Assembly: GCA_029891345.1 (NCBI GenBank)
Contig: CM057002.1
Coordinates: 63,540,777 to 63,604,776 of the forward strand
Reading direction: 5' to 3'
Length of the DNA: 64,000 nt
Origin: Dryococelus australis
Taxonomy: Eukaryota; Arthropoda; Insecta; Phasmatodea; Phasmatidae
This document shows positions 24,778 through 35,669 of this stretch, in pieces. The stretch's first letter is position 1. The number at the start of each line of letters is the position of its first letter. A program made the position numbers and the translations under genes. The notes beneath the pieces were generated by a model that saw only the letters and a program-made list of their open reading frames with translations, was not told the origin of the DNA and did no database searches.

Positions 24778-24824
<47 letters not shown>

Positions 24825-25330
24825 ACACATGAGCGTCGATTTGATTCTGGGCTTGTTCATTCTCGATTTTTTTTTCTGTCGGACAAACATATTTATCAAC
24901 GTGCCATTCCTGAATTGGGTAGAATTCGAAACCTTTGTTTCATCACCTATGATCACATGACCAAAGAATCCTGAGCCCGTTTCAAGGCGCTCGTGAAGAT
25001 CACAACGGACAGCCGTCCAATTACCCTTCTGCTCAGTCGTAAGGTGTTTTGGAACCATCTTGGAACGCACTTTTCTAATGCCCGAACCCGGGGTTGATAA
25101 TTGGGTGGGTGATAAACCGATGCCATTTAGACACACTGTTGATCATCCTCAATATCAATCAGAGGCCAGACATCAGCAGAATCCTCATATTTTTCACATT
25201 ATTGTCCTTTTTTCGATGTTAAATCCAACCCGGAAAAAAGCGTGTCTTACACTTCTCGGTTATTTAAAAAGGGCGTGTGTGATCTGAACCCTCGTGCTCT
25301 GGATATACGGAGAGCTCGGAAATTCCCCTT
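24280..25330 (-). pseudogene. mariner transposase relic
   Basis: The minus strand encodes, in order, VRSKMVPKHLTTEQKGNW and VIIGDET (first catalytic Asp region). After a poly-A insertion come IEGIVHN, a degenerate second-Asp region, YPATLSPDLS (the YSPDL motif), and EGSNFGTVDNIQKGATDELK with RRYVAVRWNFLKG. This order and these motifs are those of mariner transposases. Stops, frameshifts and the 39-base A run (T run on the coding strand) make it non-functional. Ends and TIRs are not resolved. Confidence 0.85.
24784..24822. repeat. A39 homopolymer inside mariner relic
   Basis: Thirty-nine uninterrupted A on the plus strand, splitting the mariner coding sequence just before its FFD-like position. 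No retroposed sequence is attached that I can see. Confidence 0.95.
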
Positions 25331-25607
25331 ACAAACTTCTAGGACTTGTAGAGGAGACACTGAGTAGACGATCTTTAGAATAGTAACCCATGTTTGAAAA
25401 CGTACCGTTGCCGTGCTGCAACTATTTCAGATCAGGTGTATCACTCGTCCACTTCCACTGAGGGAAAGAGCAATGTCGCGGATTTTCCTGTTTTGGTATG
25501 CAACTGAGTAGGCAGTACATTACGTCAGACGATCACCTGATGGCACATGACGTCTACCCTGCCACGGTATCCTGCCGCGAGGCCCATTCACGCGCCTTTG
25601 CGTTACC

Positions 25608-26073
25608 GATTAACAGTGTTGAGTACACGTTTGCGGAATACACAGACATGATCCTCGTGTACGGCGCAGCTGAAGGTAACGGAAGAGCAGCTCATGGGCT
25701 GTATGAAGAGCGTTATCCACATCGTGCGACGCCATCCCATACCCTTTTCGCCACAATTACGCAACGGCCTCCGAGAACGAGGTACCTTCACAGCTGACAG
25801 GCACGACAGTGGTTCTCCAAAGAGACGCCGCACTCCCGAATTGGAAGAGGCCATAGTGCATCACGTTGAACAGAGCCCGTCAATGAGTACGCGATCAGTT
25901 GTACGTGCAATGGGTGTTGCTCCCAGCATCGTCTGGGAGGTTCTGCATGAGCAACAACCACATCCTTACCACCTCCAAAGGGCACAGTCTTAGCGTCCAG
26001 CCGATTTTGCATAACGTGTTAACTTCTGCACGTGGTTCCTACACCGCTGCACCGACGAGCCCATTTGATTTAA
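25608..26073 (+). pseudogene. DUF4817-type transposase N-terminal fragment
   Basis: From 25618: VEYTFAEYTDMILVYGAAEG, NGRAAHGLYEERYPHR, PSHTLFATI. After a frameshift near 25756 it continues LRERGTFTADRHDSG, RTPELEEAIVHHVEQSP, STRSVVRAMGVAPSIVWEVL (helix-turn-helix) and HPYHLQRAQ. After a stop, RPADFA and RVNFCTWFL follow. This is the N-terminal DUF4817 plus HTH organisation of a Tc1/IS630-like transposase family common in arthropods. The catalytic half is missing. Confidence 0.85.
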
Positions 26074-27347
26074 AATGGCTGTAGCACGGAAAAGGTACGT
26101 TTCCGGACATATGTTCCTACTCAAAAAATCGTCTACTCAGTCCCCTCTACAAGTCCAAGAAGTTTGTACGGGAAATTTCCCAGCATCCGGTATACTGCTT
26201 CCCATATTAGCCCGTTGCAGCTTTTCATACGTCCACAGCGGCGGATTCGCCAACTTTCTCCAAAATTTTTTATAACGGCGTAGTTCGATATTTCGTCTTT
26301 GTAATACACCTCACAAAAACAGAATTCACTTAAAACGCTCTCACTTATTGTGCAATGGCCGCAGGACGTGAAAACAATCACACAGTATCCAGAAGGATAG
26401 TTTTACCTGGCTCCCTTGTAGTTAGATGGGCCGCAACATTGCAAGTTCGTGCTACATTGTTGCCAGTCTCATTGCTTTTCTGCCACACATAGTGTGATTC
26501 GGAAGACTTCGGAGTGCTTATTATTATGAATATCATGTTTCACTATAATCCTGAGTGACTGTACGTTATTAGCAACGCAAACAGTTTCTCAGGCAACCAT
26601 GATCAAGAAAGGAATCAGCCATGGCCTGTCGTATGCAAATATCCCAGTATTGTCCTTGAATTATTTTGAAAAGCGATGCCAACCTAGAATCATTTCGCAC
26701 CGGGAATTCAACCCGGCTTTACTGGAATGTTACTCGAGTGATTTGCCGCCATTCCACTTAGCTTGGTCTTTTCTAGATGCATCAGTCTGCTCAGGTTTTA
26801 AAAAAAGCACAATCATAAAACTATGTATGAAGATCACCTAGTGCATCTATCACATGTTTTATCATTTATGTTATAATATTTCTTGAGATTTATTTTATTT
26901 TATTAAAAATCATTACGTGCCTATCAACAGATGCCAGCCTTGAAAAGTATACATAGAAATTGGTACAAAATATCACTAACTAGCACAGGCACTAAAAAAG
27001 CTTAGAAACACAAGACGTACAAGATTGTTATAAAATAAACATAACTTACAATTCTTGGATAAAAAACGATTAAATTCACTGTAAGATAGGTCTGTGCAGA
27101 AAATCAGCCATCCAGCAGTCAGACTAGGGAAGGTTAATGACACTGGTAGACAATTCAAATCTTGAAGATGTCTTGTCATCTATACACATCCAGAATTGTT
27201 AAGAACCTAATAAAGTATTAAACTGTTGTAAACATATATCAATGACTTGTACGAAACTTATCTTTGCTTCATTAATTTTTGAATAATCATAGTTAAGAAG
27301 TCTATACTGTGTCTATAATGAACATACATCAGTATAGTAGATCACTA
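26074..27347. other. no gene seen
   Basis: No repeat family or protein motif recognised. Open frames of 60-82 codons here look random. Confidence 0.45.
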
Positions 27348-27753
27348 TAGGGTTTTCACGGTAAAACGAGCACTTTCGAAATCCCTGCTTAAGATCTTCT
27401 TGTATGCATGTTGTGCGTTTTTCCTCTTTATGTAACATTAACATTTCCATGGGCCTCACCACTTTATTCATGCGTGGGTCATGTGAAAATGTGCAATTAT
27501 TTTAAAAGTAAATATTGTACAAACCTGCTCATTTTTACACTTGATGCATTAAAAAAACCCAAACCGAGAGAAATAATTTAAGACCTAAGACGTTTTATTC
27601 TACGTTAATATATGGAACTTCTTTCCCCTCCATCGTCACCATCTGTATTGGGCACATGTCGCTCATTCCACCCGTTAAAATATGTGCACGTAGGGATAGT
27701 GACTGTGTTATAAGGTTGATTTTAAAAGTTATCACTTCATTGTGAACAGCCTT
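27348..27753 (+). mobile_element. M-family MITE, full length
   Basis: Left TAGGGTTTTCACGGTAAAA and right GTGAACAGCCTT, with TA immediately on both sides (27346-27347 and 27754-27755), an intact TA duplication. Interior landmarks CTTGTATGCATGTTGTG and GGGCACATGTCGCTCA are present. Confidence 0.9.
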
Positions 27754-27789
27754 TAGTAGCGTTACATGTTGCTTCACTTGTTCCTATCT

Positions 27790-28284
27790 TGCTCGTGAGA
27801 GCGAAGGCATGTCAGGGCAGCGTAATCTGAGACGCGATCGGCGCTTTACAAAGGTATGCCGCCGCGATAAGACCGTCACAACTCACGCGCTCTTGACATC
27901 AAGCGAATTGGATACCTGCGGTTATATTTGAAAATAATGTTCTGGGCCATCGCCCTCGCCTATCTCAACGAGCCGCGTGGTGCGGGGGGATCTTCCAAAC
28001 CGGGGCAGCGAGACTATTTCAGCAGCTGTGGACCTCCCAGCACCGAATCTTGGTGCTGGGAGCCTCCCAAAGGCATAGCCCGCCTCCCTCCTCAAGGGAG
28101 CTGGTCATCCACAGAGGTTTAAGGTTGTAGGCGAGTCGGCAACGACTCGACAACACCGACTTTGCGCTGTCAGACGGCGGACGACATGTTATCGGAGGGG
28201 AGCAGGGCCGAAATCGCCTGTTCCTTCTATTTCCGAAAAATCAAACAAATCACAACGCAACACACAACACTCTGATTTTCACTA
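27790..28284 (+). mobile_element. GC-rich LINE 5' region (probable)
   Basis: GC-rich sequence immediately upstream of the ORF1-like relic. It contains a perfect 11-bp stem CTCCCAGCACC / GGTGCTGGGAG around a 7-base loop (28034-28062) and a GGCGAGTCGGCAACGACTCG near-palindrome (about 28131-28150). It probably represents the 5' UTR of the same LINE, inferred from position and composition. Confidence 0.4.
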
Positions 28285-28760
28285 ACCAAATAAAAAAACA
28301 TACATCAAAAACAGTTAAAGAAACACAGGTTAGAGAACCAATTCCTGCTGGTAATTCTTTTTCTCCTATGGAAGAAGTAGGCCCATTAGACGATGGACAG
28401 AGTGGTACAAGCACAGTAGTATCACAACAACACACATGTAAAACACCACTTGCTCCACTAATTTATATTTCAGACAACACGAAGCTCAAGTACTCACGTA
28501 CCCAATTCGGCGAAGCTTTTTTCGCAAAAAAAAAAAAACACTCACAAATAAACAACAGCTGAGGAATGCAGTAGAAGAAAAAAACATCAAACGCTTATCG
28601 ATTTTCTTGAGGCAAATTGTAATTAGATTCAATACACACTCCATAATAAGTGAAAGGTCAGTGAAATTAGCAATTAAAGGCTTACCTCAAAAAAACAGAT
28701 AGAAAAGCAATATTTAACGAAATTAAAGAGTGTGGATTCGAACCACAGAATGTCTGTTTT
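28285..28760 (+). pseudogene. jockey-like LINE ORF1 relic (PRE_C2HC-like region)
   Basis: Frames in succession read EVGPLDDGQSGTSTVVS and APLIYISDNTKLKYSRTQFG. After the A run near 28525 they read LRNAVEEKNIKRLSIFLRQ, then ERSVKLAIKGLPQK, and after another A-run slip TDRKAIFNEIKECGFEPQNV. The 'IKGLP..TD...I..EL...GF.P..V' pattern is typical of the PRE_C2HC region before zinc knuckles in ORF1 of jockey-clade LINEs. It stops where the LTR-like sequence starts. No reverse transcriptase is seen. Confidence 0.7.
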
Positions 28761-29899
28761 TGTTACTAACACTGGATTTCTTTCCTATGTAACAACACTC
28801 TGAAACGATGAAACCTACCCCGAGGGTTGCTCCCGGGCGATTAGGGACTCACCGACACACTACACGCGAGATTAAATAGCACACTTGTATACAACATTTC
28901 AACACGTTAGACAGACATCACGTCACTCCCCCGCCGACAACACAAACACATCAATTTACATGATAATAGGCAACAAAACTAGACACAGCCTAAATGTGGG
29001 CCCAGTGCCCCAGACTTACATTGACACGGCCCCCGCCCGCGGACCATACGATTAGTCCAAGTGTCGGGTGGCAATTGTTTTTACAAACACCCAGTGAGTT
29101 ATAGAATGACACGATACACGTGTCGTTCCGGTGGCATACGAGGGTCGGCGGCGGCCAGCTGTTTTTGAGAGTTTTGGAGCGTCGTGCGACCTTGAGTGGC
29201 CAGCGTGCGAAGATAGTGAGCCAGCGGAGAGACGAGAGTAATCAGCGGGGGTGAAGTTTGCAGTCTAGTGGAGAATGAGACTGGAGGGCGGGACGACTGA
29301 ATAACCGATGGCAAAAGACGCACTGAACATGTGTAAATAATGAGTGTGAATTAAGCGACTTCGATCAATACTGACACACAAGAAAGGACTTTGATTACAG
29401 TTGAGATTGACATCAAGGCCGCGATCTCCCATTCGTAGAGCTTTTGTAAGAATTAATTTCTTCAGCCCAAACGGGAGCCGGTATTGTAAAATCCTCTTAA
29501 AGTTTTATTATAAATTGTTTTTTATTACCTTGTATAATGTTTTCAATGCAAACAAAATTAATAATTTTTTAACTTATTATTAAATAAACAAAATTTTCGT
29601 TAATTAATTAATTGGGTAAAATTATACCGATTTTTGTGTTAAAAATTTTGACTACATAATAAAAAAAATTGTAACAAAATTGTAAGAGGATTTTACAATA
29701 AGGGCTCCCGTTTGGGTTTAAAAAATTAATTCTCGGCCAGTCTCTACAAATGGGAGATTGTGGCCTTAAATATTGCGTTCAATGGGAATAACAATAGATT
29801 ATATCCGTGTGAACAAATTAAAATCGAACTTAGTTCTTTTTTTTATATTAAGACCTCCATCCCTCATGACCACGAACACGCCCGTCTGGTGTCTGGTAA
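28761..29899 (+). mobile_element. copia-like LTR with primer-binding site, interrupted
   Basis: It begins TGTTACTAAC directly after the LINE ORF1 relic and ends GGTGTCTGGTAA. From about 29150 it is collinear with the solo LTR at 49053-50299: ATCAGCGGGGGTGAAGT vs ACCAGCGGGAGGTAAGT, GATGGCAAAAGAC vs GATGGCAACTGAC, TTAAAATCGAACTTAGTTCT vs TTAAAATTTAATTTAGTTCT. The U3 half is not obviously similar. It contains a 349-bp MITE at 29417-29765. The start coordinate is provisional; no target duplication is confirmed. Confidence 0.6.
29417..29765. mobile_element. long-TIR MITE at a TTAA site (piggyBac-like)
   Basis: About 85-bp inverted terminal repeats: GGCC-CGATCTCCCATTCGTAGAG at the left and the complement of CTCTACAAATGGGAGATTGTGGCC at the right, both running inward to TTGTAAAATCCTCTTA. 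The core is very AT-rich and non-coding. The other LTR copy gives the empty site: GACATTTAATATTGCG there versus GACATCAA-[element]-TTAAATATTGCG here. This indicates a TTAA target with one decayed side. Confidence 0.7.
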
Positions 29900-29917
29900 T
29901 GGTATTGAGAGCTGGGC
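29900..29917 (+). promoter_or_regulatory. possible LTR primer-binding site
   Basis: TGGTATTGAGAGCTGGG immediately follows the LTR end. It resembles the TGGTATCAGAGC-type primer-binding site of copia-class retrotransposons (initiator tRNA-Met). It differs at a few positions, so this is a suggestion supporting a 5' LTR. Confidence 0.4.
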
Positions 29918-31415
29918 ATGGTAGATTTCTCAGTCGTGTACCGATTTCCGGAACTCTCAGGCCAGTATTTAGCAGGAGTTCAGATCAGTCAACTTTCCTA
30001 TCGTAAATATTAAACGCAATACAGGCATCTGAAAACATCTTCTGATTTATAGTTGCTGTATGTGTATTTTGTATTATTTTATGTGTAGTAGCTGTATGCT
30101 GTATTTTGTACTCAATAAAATTAACCTTGAATGTGCTTAATACTTTATTCTGGTTTGCGATTCAGCTGAACATTCGCCTACGTTTTGTTTAAAAATACCG
30201 ACGGAAAACGTTAGACATTCGAGTCACTAACTGCCCGGCTTTGGAACAAAGAGGAATTTTAAAATTCTGGAGTCACAATATTCTTTCTTGAATAATGTTG
30301 GCTTATCGAGATCTCACTCAGTTATTTCAAAAAGCCATGTGCTAAGAAGATTGTAGACGTGGAGGTGCTACTGATGAATATCTACCTCAGTGGAGCTCCC
30401 CACTCCAAGAAAAGTGGATGATAAATTGTCACGCTGCGTTTCCAACGTCAGTGAAGTGCCCGAAATACGCTCGGAGCTTCGTCTGATAAATTCATTTCCT
30501 TGGCCTAATTTGAATATTGTTCCAATTCTTTCGAAAGACTATTACGTAAGGGTTGTAAATTAAACGAGTAAGGGCAGAGCGGGTAAAAATATTACTAAAT
30601 TTATGTTCTTCTTCTTGTTGTCGAGTACAAAATTTCGAATATAATGTAGAGATATTTTTCTAATGACCCGTAACGACAGAGGAAACTGAATGAAACATCC
30701 CCGTACAAAGTATTCCAAAGCTATTTTAATTCTTAAAAAGAGAGTACTATTGAAATAGGCTGTTCATGGTTAAGCTCAGTTAGCAAAATTCTATTTCGGA
30801 CGAGTCCTACGCAGGTTACGTAAAGGTCTAATTGATTCGAAAATTGCGCTAGAGATTTTTACGGCGTAAATAACCGCGTTTGAAATATGCCTCCGAAGCC
30901 GAATCAATGTCTTCGCTCGTGGAATGGTACACTGCCGTTTCACAACCTTAAGTGCCACACTCAGCGTTTCCGTTGGTAAGTTATTTTCAGCATTCTGCAA
31001 TAATTATTTCCCCTTGATTCATTTAAACTTATGTTCACCGGGTTGCAACGTTCTCTTGAAGGTATGGTGAAGATCTGCCACCGGACAAATGAATACGCGT
31101 TAGTATTTATTGCAAAATAAAACAAAATTTACAGCCGACTCACTTTGTTTTTTTTATGCTAATCCATTTACGCCGTTTCGCCAGAACTGTAATCTGAGAT
31201 ACAAAATGTGAAAACGTGACTTCAAAAAAATTAGGATAAAATTTATTATGCATTACGAAAGGTAACTGTTAAATATAAATTCTTCCATCAAAATAATATT
31301 AAACAAGAAGTTACAACATAACAAGTAAGTCTAATTTCCTCTGCATTGATGCAATTAATTTTGATGAAGTTATTAAAAGGTGAGATGGTAGGTAGGCCTA
31401 AGCCTTGACACGTGG
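29918..31415. other. no gene seen; one M-terminus fragment
   Basis: AT-rich sequence with no retroviral-type gag or pol recognised downstream of the LTR. At 30755-30780 ATAGGCTGTTCATGGTTAAGCTCA resembles a lone M-family left end. Confidence 0.45.
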
Positions 31416-31419
31416 TTGT

Positions 31420-31665
31420 GCGGCCGCGGTGGTGCAGTGGTTAAAGCACTCATCTCGTACCTAGGCGAACCGGCTTCGATTCTCGGCGGGGTCGACCCTG
31501 GATTTTCGCACGTGGGAATCGTGCCGGACGATATCGCTGGTCGGCGGGTTTTCTCTGGGATCTCCCGTTTCCCCGCCTTTACATTCCTATGCTGCTCCTT
31601 ACTCACCTCACTTCACCCTTATCGGCTCTCGCAGACCTTGATGTTACCAACCTCCCAAATAACTG
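31420..31665 (+). mobile_element. tRNA-derived SINE (family S), full-length copy
   Basis: The tRNA-like head GCGGCCGCGGTGGTGCAGTG has A box TGGTGCAGTGG (31430-31440) and B box GGCTTCGATTC (31472-31482). The body contains GGATTTTCGCACGTGGGAAT, CGTGCCGGACGAT, GGTCGGCGGGTTTTCTC and TCTCCCGTTTCC, and ends ATCGGCTCTCGCAGACCTTG ATGTTA. The same body recurs near 33.2, 45.3 and 50.4 kb. The 96-codon frame here is a translation of the SINE. Confidence 0.85.
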
Positions 31666-32025
31666 CACTTACTACATTCGTTCGCGTATGGTTGACAGCG
31701 ATATAATTAGCGATGGAACCAGAGAAATATACAACCCTAGCAGCTACTTCACTTCTTATTTTGTATTATTCCAAAAATTAGCTTTGTTAACATTGCCGTG
31801 GGTCTAACCATTTTGCTCATGCACCATTTCAAGTGAAATCTTGAAGTTGTTAGTAATGTAAATGTGTTATTTACATACAAAAATCTCTTATGTTTTACAA
31901 ACAAGAAACGCTGACTTAAAGTTCCGATATATTAGAAAATTACACTCGCAAAACCACGTCATGTAATGGGAATTAGTTTTTTTAATTGGCTGCCAACTTA
32001 ACAAAACTACTCCATGCCAGTCTAA

Positions 32026-32029
<4 letters not shown>

Positions 32030-32082
<53 letters not shown>
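32030..32082. repeat. (TA)26 microsatellite
   Basis: Pure TA dinucleotide run of about 53 bp. Confidence 0.95.
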
Positions 32083-32085
<3 letters not shown>

Positions 32086-32104
32086 CTAAAGAGTAGTATT
32101 TAAA

Positions 32105-32140
32105 AAAAATCAAGCGTGCTTACTTTATCGTGAAAAGTAT
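32105..32140 (+). mobile_element. M-family right-end relic
   Basis: AAGCGTGCTTACTTTATCGTGAAAAG matches the M right terminus (AAAGTGCTCACTTTATCGTGAACAG) with substitutions. The rest of the element is not recognisable. Confidence 0.55.
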
Positions 32141-32394
32141 TTATCGACCTTTGGAATACAACACCCTGCTCTTGAGAATGCATACGCTTTAACCGACAAA
32201 TCTGGTCGGAATACTTCAAGTAATTTCCAATAAGAAAGTGTAAAATATTTAACTGTTTTGGTGGCGAGTGAAATTAAATAGAATTTTTCTTCTACAGTGG
32301 AGTAAGAATTGACTTAATTCATAATATACTTATACATGCATGTTGCTCATAAGGTTTCCGTGTCACATTACCGGCAAGCGGAAAAGGAGTCAGT

Positions 32395-32533
32395 GGACAG
32401 CGGTGGAATTTTAACACTGTGTTTATTACTTACACGGTAACATTTTATTTTAAAACGTGGATTAAGGCATAACAATAGCTGAAAAAAAAATCGAATGGGC
32501 TTCAAAAGTGCTCACTTTAACTTGAACAGTCTA
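32395..32533 (+). mobile_element. N-family MITE, 5'-incomplete
   Basis: The core ACACTGTGTTTATTACTTACACGG and the right end CAAAAGTGCTCACTTTAACTTGAACAGTCTA are followed by TA. No left terminus is found. Confidence 0.7.
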
Positions 32534-32810
32534 TACTAACATGTATGGAGCATACTTGTTCGTAGACATGTAAATAGAAATGTATTTATATTTATGCGTA
32601 ATTAATTTATCGGCTTGTTTAAAGGCGTTAGCTATTCGAAGGAGTAAAATCAGCTACTATGAACATAACATATGACGCAGCTATCTCCGTAGCATTGTCC
32701 ATGGCAATTTTACGGTGGAAGAGTCCGAGTTCTAACCTGTATAAGAATCAGTTTTTATGCCTTTTTTCATAAAGCGGAAGAGTTCCTTTTTGACAAGTTG
32801 AAACTTGCTA

Positions 32811-33110
32811 TAGGCCATTCACGGCGAACCGAGCACAGTTTAAAGCCCTCATTAAGATCTAATTGAATGGACGTGGTGTATTTGCCGATCATTGTCTATG
32901 TACAGTTAACATTGCAATGGGCCTGATGCCTTGAGTCCTACGTCGGTCAAATGAAACTGTGAACTTATTAGAAAAGATAATATTTTACAAATATACTTAA
33001 GCTTACACTTAAGCGCATAAAAACCACAAAGGAAAAGAAACCGTTTAAGTATTCACACACTTTTTCTTTACTTAAAGTTAAGACATGGAAATACTTTACC
33101 ACTGTCGTAT
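32811..33110 (+). mobile_element. M-family MITE, 3'-truncated
   Basis: It starts TAGGCCATTCACGGCGAACC after TA and follows the M consensus through GCGCATAAAA and AAGACATGGAAATACTTT. It then stops and is followed within 10 bp by the left end of a second M copy. The terminal ~100 bp and right TIR are missing. Confidence 0.75.
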
Positions 33111-33115
33111 CATTA

Positions 33116-33690
33116 TAGACCATTCACAGTAAATAGAGCACTTTTGAAAGCCCTGCTTTTGGGCTAACTGCACTCCATAGGGCGCTCGCCTCGGCGGGTT
33201 CACTCCAGGATCCTCGCGCGTATGTATCGTGCCGGACAATGCCGCTTGCCGGCCGGTTTTCTCGGGGCACTCCCGTTTCCCCCATCCTTGTATTCCAGCG
33301 CCGCTCCATCCTATAATTTCATTTCATGCCATGTCCTGGGATGACGGACTCCTACGGATCCCAGCTATGGAAAGCCCGTCACTTGGAGTGTGTTGCCTCG
33401 CCCTGGGTTCACTCTCCACTCGAGTTGTTTTTTTATTATTATAAAGGTAAATATTTTACAAATATGCTTTCACTTAGATGTTTTGTAAAAACAGAAAGCT
33501 GAAGAAACCATTAGGTTTTCGCAAATGTTCACATAATTTTTAATTCGACGTTAAGACATGGAACTTCTTTCCCTCCAGTGTTACTAACATTGGCTGGGCC
33601 CATGCCACTCAGCGCGCCCTTTAAGTTATATGCAGGTAGGAACAGTGACTTTTGTCTAAGGCTTATTTCAAAAGTACTTTTCCGTGACTC
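33116..33690 (+). mobile_element. M-family MITE containing a SINE
   Basis: The left end TAGACCATTCACAGTAAATA follows TA. After ~40 bp the M sequence gives way to SINE sequence, then resumes at about 33440 with AAAGGTAAATATTTTACAAA and runs to a degenerate right end TTCAAAAGTACTTTTCCGTGA. About 80 bp of M sequence is missing at the SINE junction, so insertion was accompanied by deletion, or the structure is a later rearrangement. Confidence 0.7.
33161..33335 (+). mobile_element. SINE family S, head-truncated copy
   Basis: GGCGCTCGCCTCGGCGGGTTC, ATCGTGCCGGACAATGCCG, GGCCGGTTTTCTCGGGGCAC and TCCCGTTTCCCCCATCC match the family-S body. The A-box part of the head is missing. About 100 bp of unclassified GC-rich sequence follows (CCTGGGATGACGGACTCC...). 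Confidence 0.75.
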
Positions 33691-34605
33691 TCAATCGCAT
33701 GCTTCAAAATGCTTCAGCAACCGTAAACCTCCCCACCCCCTCCCACTTTTTTCCCAAATAAATAAATGCGAAACCATGTTTCATTCACCTCTACTGACTT
33801 AGCCACGTCTATTTGATTAAACGCATATACTCGCTTCACACGGTGTACCTTAGTCTCATTTTGATTACATGTGTAATTAAATTTAACTGCAAATGAATTT
33901 CACTCAGGAAATTACGTGGCCACATTATTAATAAAATGTATTTCCATCAGCGGCATATTGCGTTTAAATTAACTCGGCTAGACGAAAATTTCAATATTAC
34001 TACCTATTAATTTAAAAAAAGTGCGTAGACATTTTATATAAAAAAATGCTATAACCTGTCACATGCAGCGTCTCCTGCGATAATTGTAAACTGAATGCAA
34101 TATTTTTATGACTTAATAAATTTAAACAGCAACTGTATAGCAATAATTTTATTTCTAAATTGTGTTAATCAAAAATCCAATTTCATCTGTTTTTAATTTT
34201 TTTGCACGAACAATTGTATTTTAGCCTACTTTCTGAACTGATGATAAGCTTATGTGAACACTTTCCTGTATGTGTGTGTGTATTTATGAGTGGTCTGTGT
34301 GTATATATATAACCCCCCCCCCCCCCAAAAAAAAACTTTTGAACCATTGAACCGTATTTCACCATATTCCGTACTCTTATGTTACTTAGTAACGAAATTT
34401 GTCTCTTATTGTTTTGAATCACGTAGGGTACTTACAATATTATCAAATTGGTGATTATTTTTCAATTTCAGGCATTTTATCATATATGGGAAACGATTAT
34501 TCTGATTTAAACTAAATTTGATACGTTACGTAATACTATTGTAGCGGATGTAAATTTGTGCAATATAAATGAGTAAAACAATTATTTTCAACCTTTATTT
34601 TGTAT
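33691..34605. other. no gene seen
   Basis: AT-rich filler with a TG/TA tract near 34270-34310 and the C14 run at 34313-34326 followed by A9. Confidence 0.5.
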
Positions 34606-35400
34606 TTAGGTTTTTTGCTATATCTAGCATGCAATTAGACCAATTTCGACCAAACTTGGCATGGTAAATGAATTGTTACAGATATAAAATGTCCAATACA
34701 CAATCATTTTCTCCGCCATTTTGTAACGCAGCGCCACATGAAAAATATTTTTATCCCATAACTCGGGGAACAATTGACAGAGTCCTACCAAACGTGGCGG
34801 AACAGTAGTGTTGCAGTAGGTAATGTGAACTGAAATGTATTAAGTGCACCAGAGATATATGATTAAAATTGAAGCCATATAAATATTTAAGTTTTTAAGA
34901 AATTTCAACTTTATTCCCTATACTGGCTGTATATTATATGACGATCAAATTTATCGACACAGATGTTTTGTCCGCCGTTTTATAAGATAGCACCACATGA
35001 AAAAAAATAAAGTTTTTCGTCATATATTGGGAAACAGTCAACCAATATCTACCCAATTTGGCAAACAAGTGGTCGAAAGGTTGGCCACGTAAAATATTTT
35101 TCACGAAAACCAGACACTGATCTTTAAAATAACGGTCATATAAAAGTTTTAACACACTGTGCTATATCTACGAAAATATCTAACCAATTTCCACTTGACT
35201 TTGTTTCCTGGCAGTATCTATGCTATACTACTACTTAAACTCTGTATTTTTTGGAATTTGCCAATATGTTACCTTTGTGCGAGCCATTTATAAAGATAGC
35301 AGCACAGGATAAAATTGAAATTTTTTGCCATATTTCGGGAACAAATTAACCGATTCCTACCTATTCTTGAAAACAATTAGCGCTAGAGTAGGCCATGCGA
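34606..35400. repeat. degenerate long-period tandem array
   Basis: A block containing CCGCCATTTTGTAACGCAGCGCCACATGAAAAA, then CATAACTCGGGGAACAATTGAC, CCTACCAAACGTGGC and GTAGGTAATGTGA recurs three times. Anchors are near 34720, 34970 and 35283, i.e. spacings of about 250 and 310 bp. A half-unit related by GCTATATCT...ACCAATTTC occurs at 34615 and 35161. Divergence is high. The blocks are non-coding. Confidence 0.75.
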
Positions 35401-35610
35401 GCTTGCATGCCTTATTTGTGCCTGGCATTATTTACAAATTCTTCACGCAAGTATTGCTTGCGATAGGCCATTAGAAATGACATGTATTTAGTGACTGGTT
35501 TTCAAAGTGATGGACCTGTAACTATTTCAGTTTGGTAAAGTTAATCTACCAAAACATTAGAACGATAACAACCGAAGTTAATACTTCAAATCCTACCTTC
35601 GTAAATCATT

Positions 35611-35669
35611 TAGTGGCTCGGTAGCTTGAGGTACGAGGGACTCCGGGTTCGATTCCCTGGCAAGGCACG
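35611..35669 (+). other. tRNA-like sequence, shortened
   Basis: TAGTGGCTCGGTAGCTTGAG is followed by a good B box CCGGGTTCGATTCCCTGG. The anticodon region is too short for a tRNA (about 25 bases between boxes). It may be a SINE head or a tRNA pseudogene. No known SINE body follows. Confidence 0.5.
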
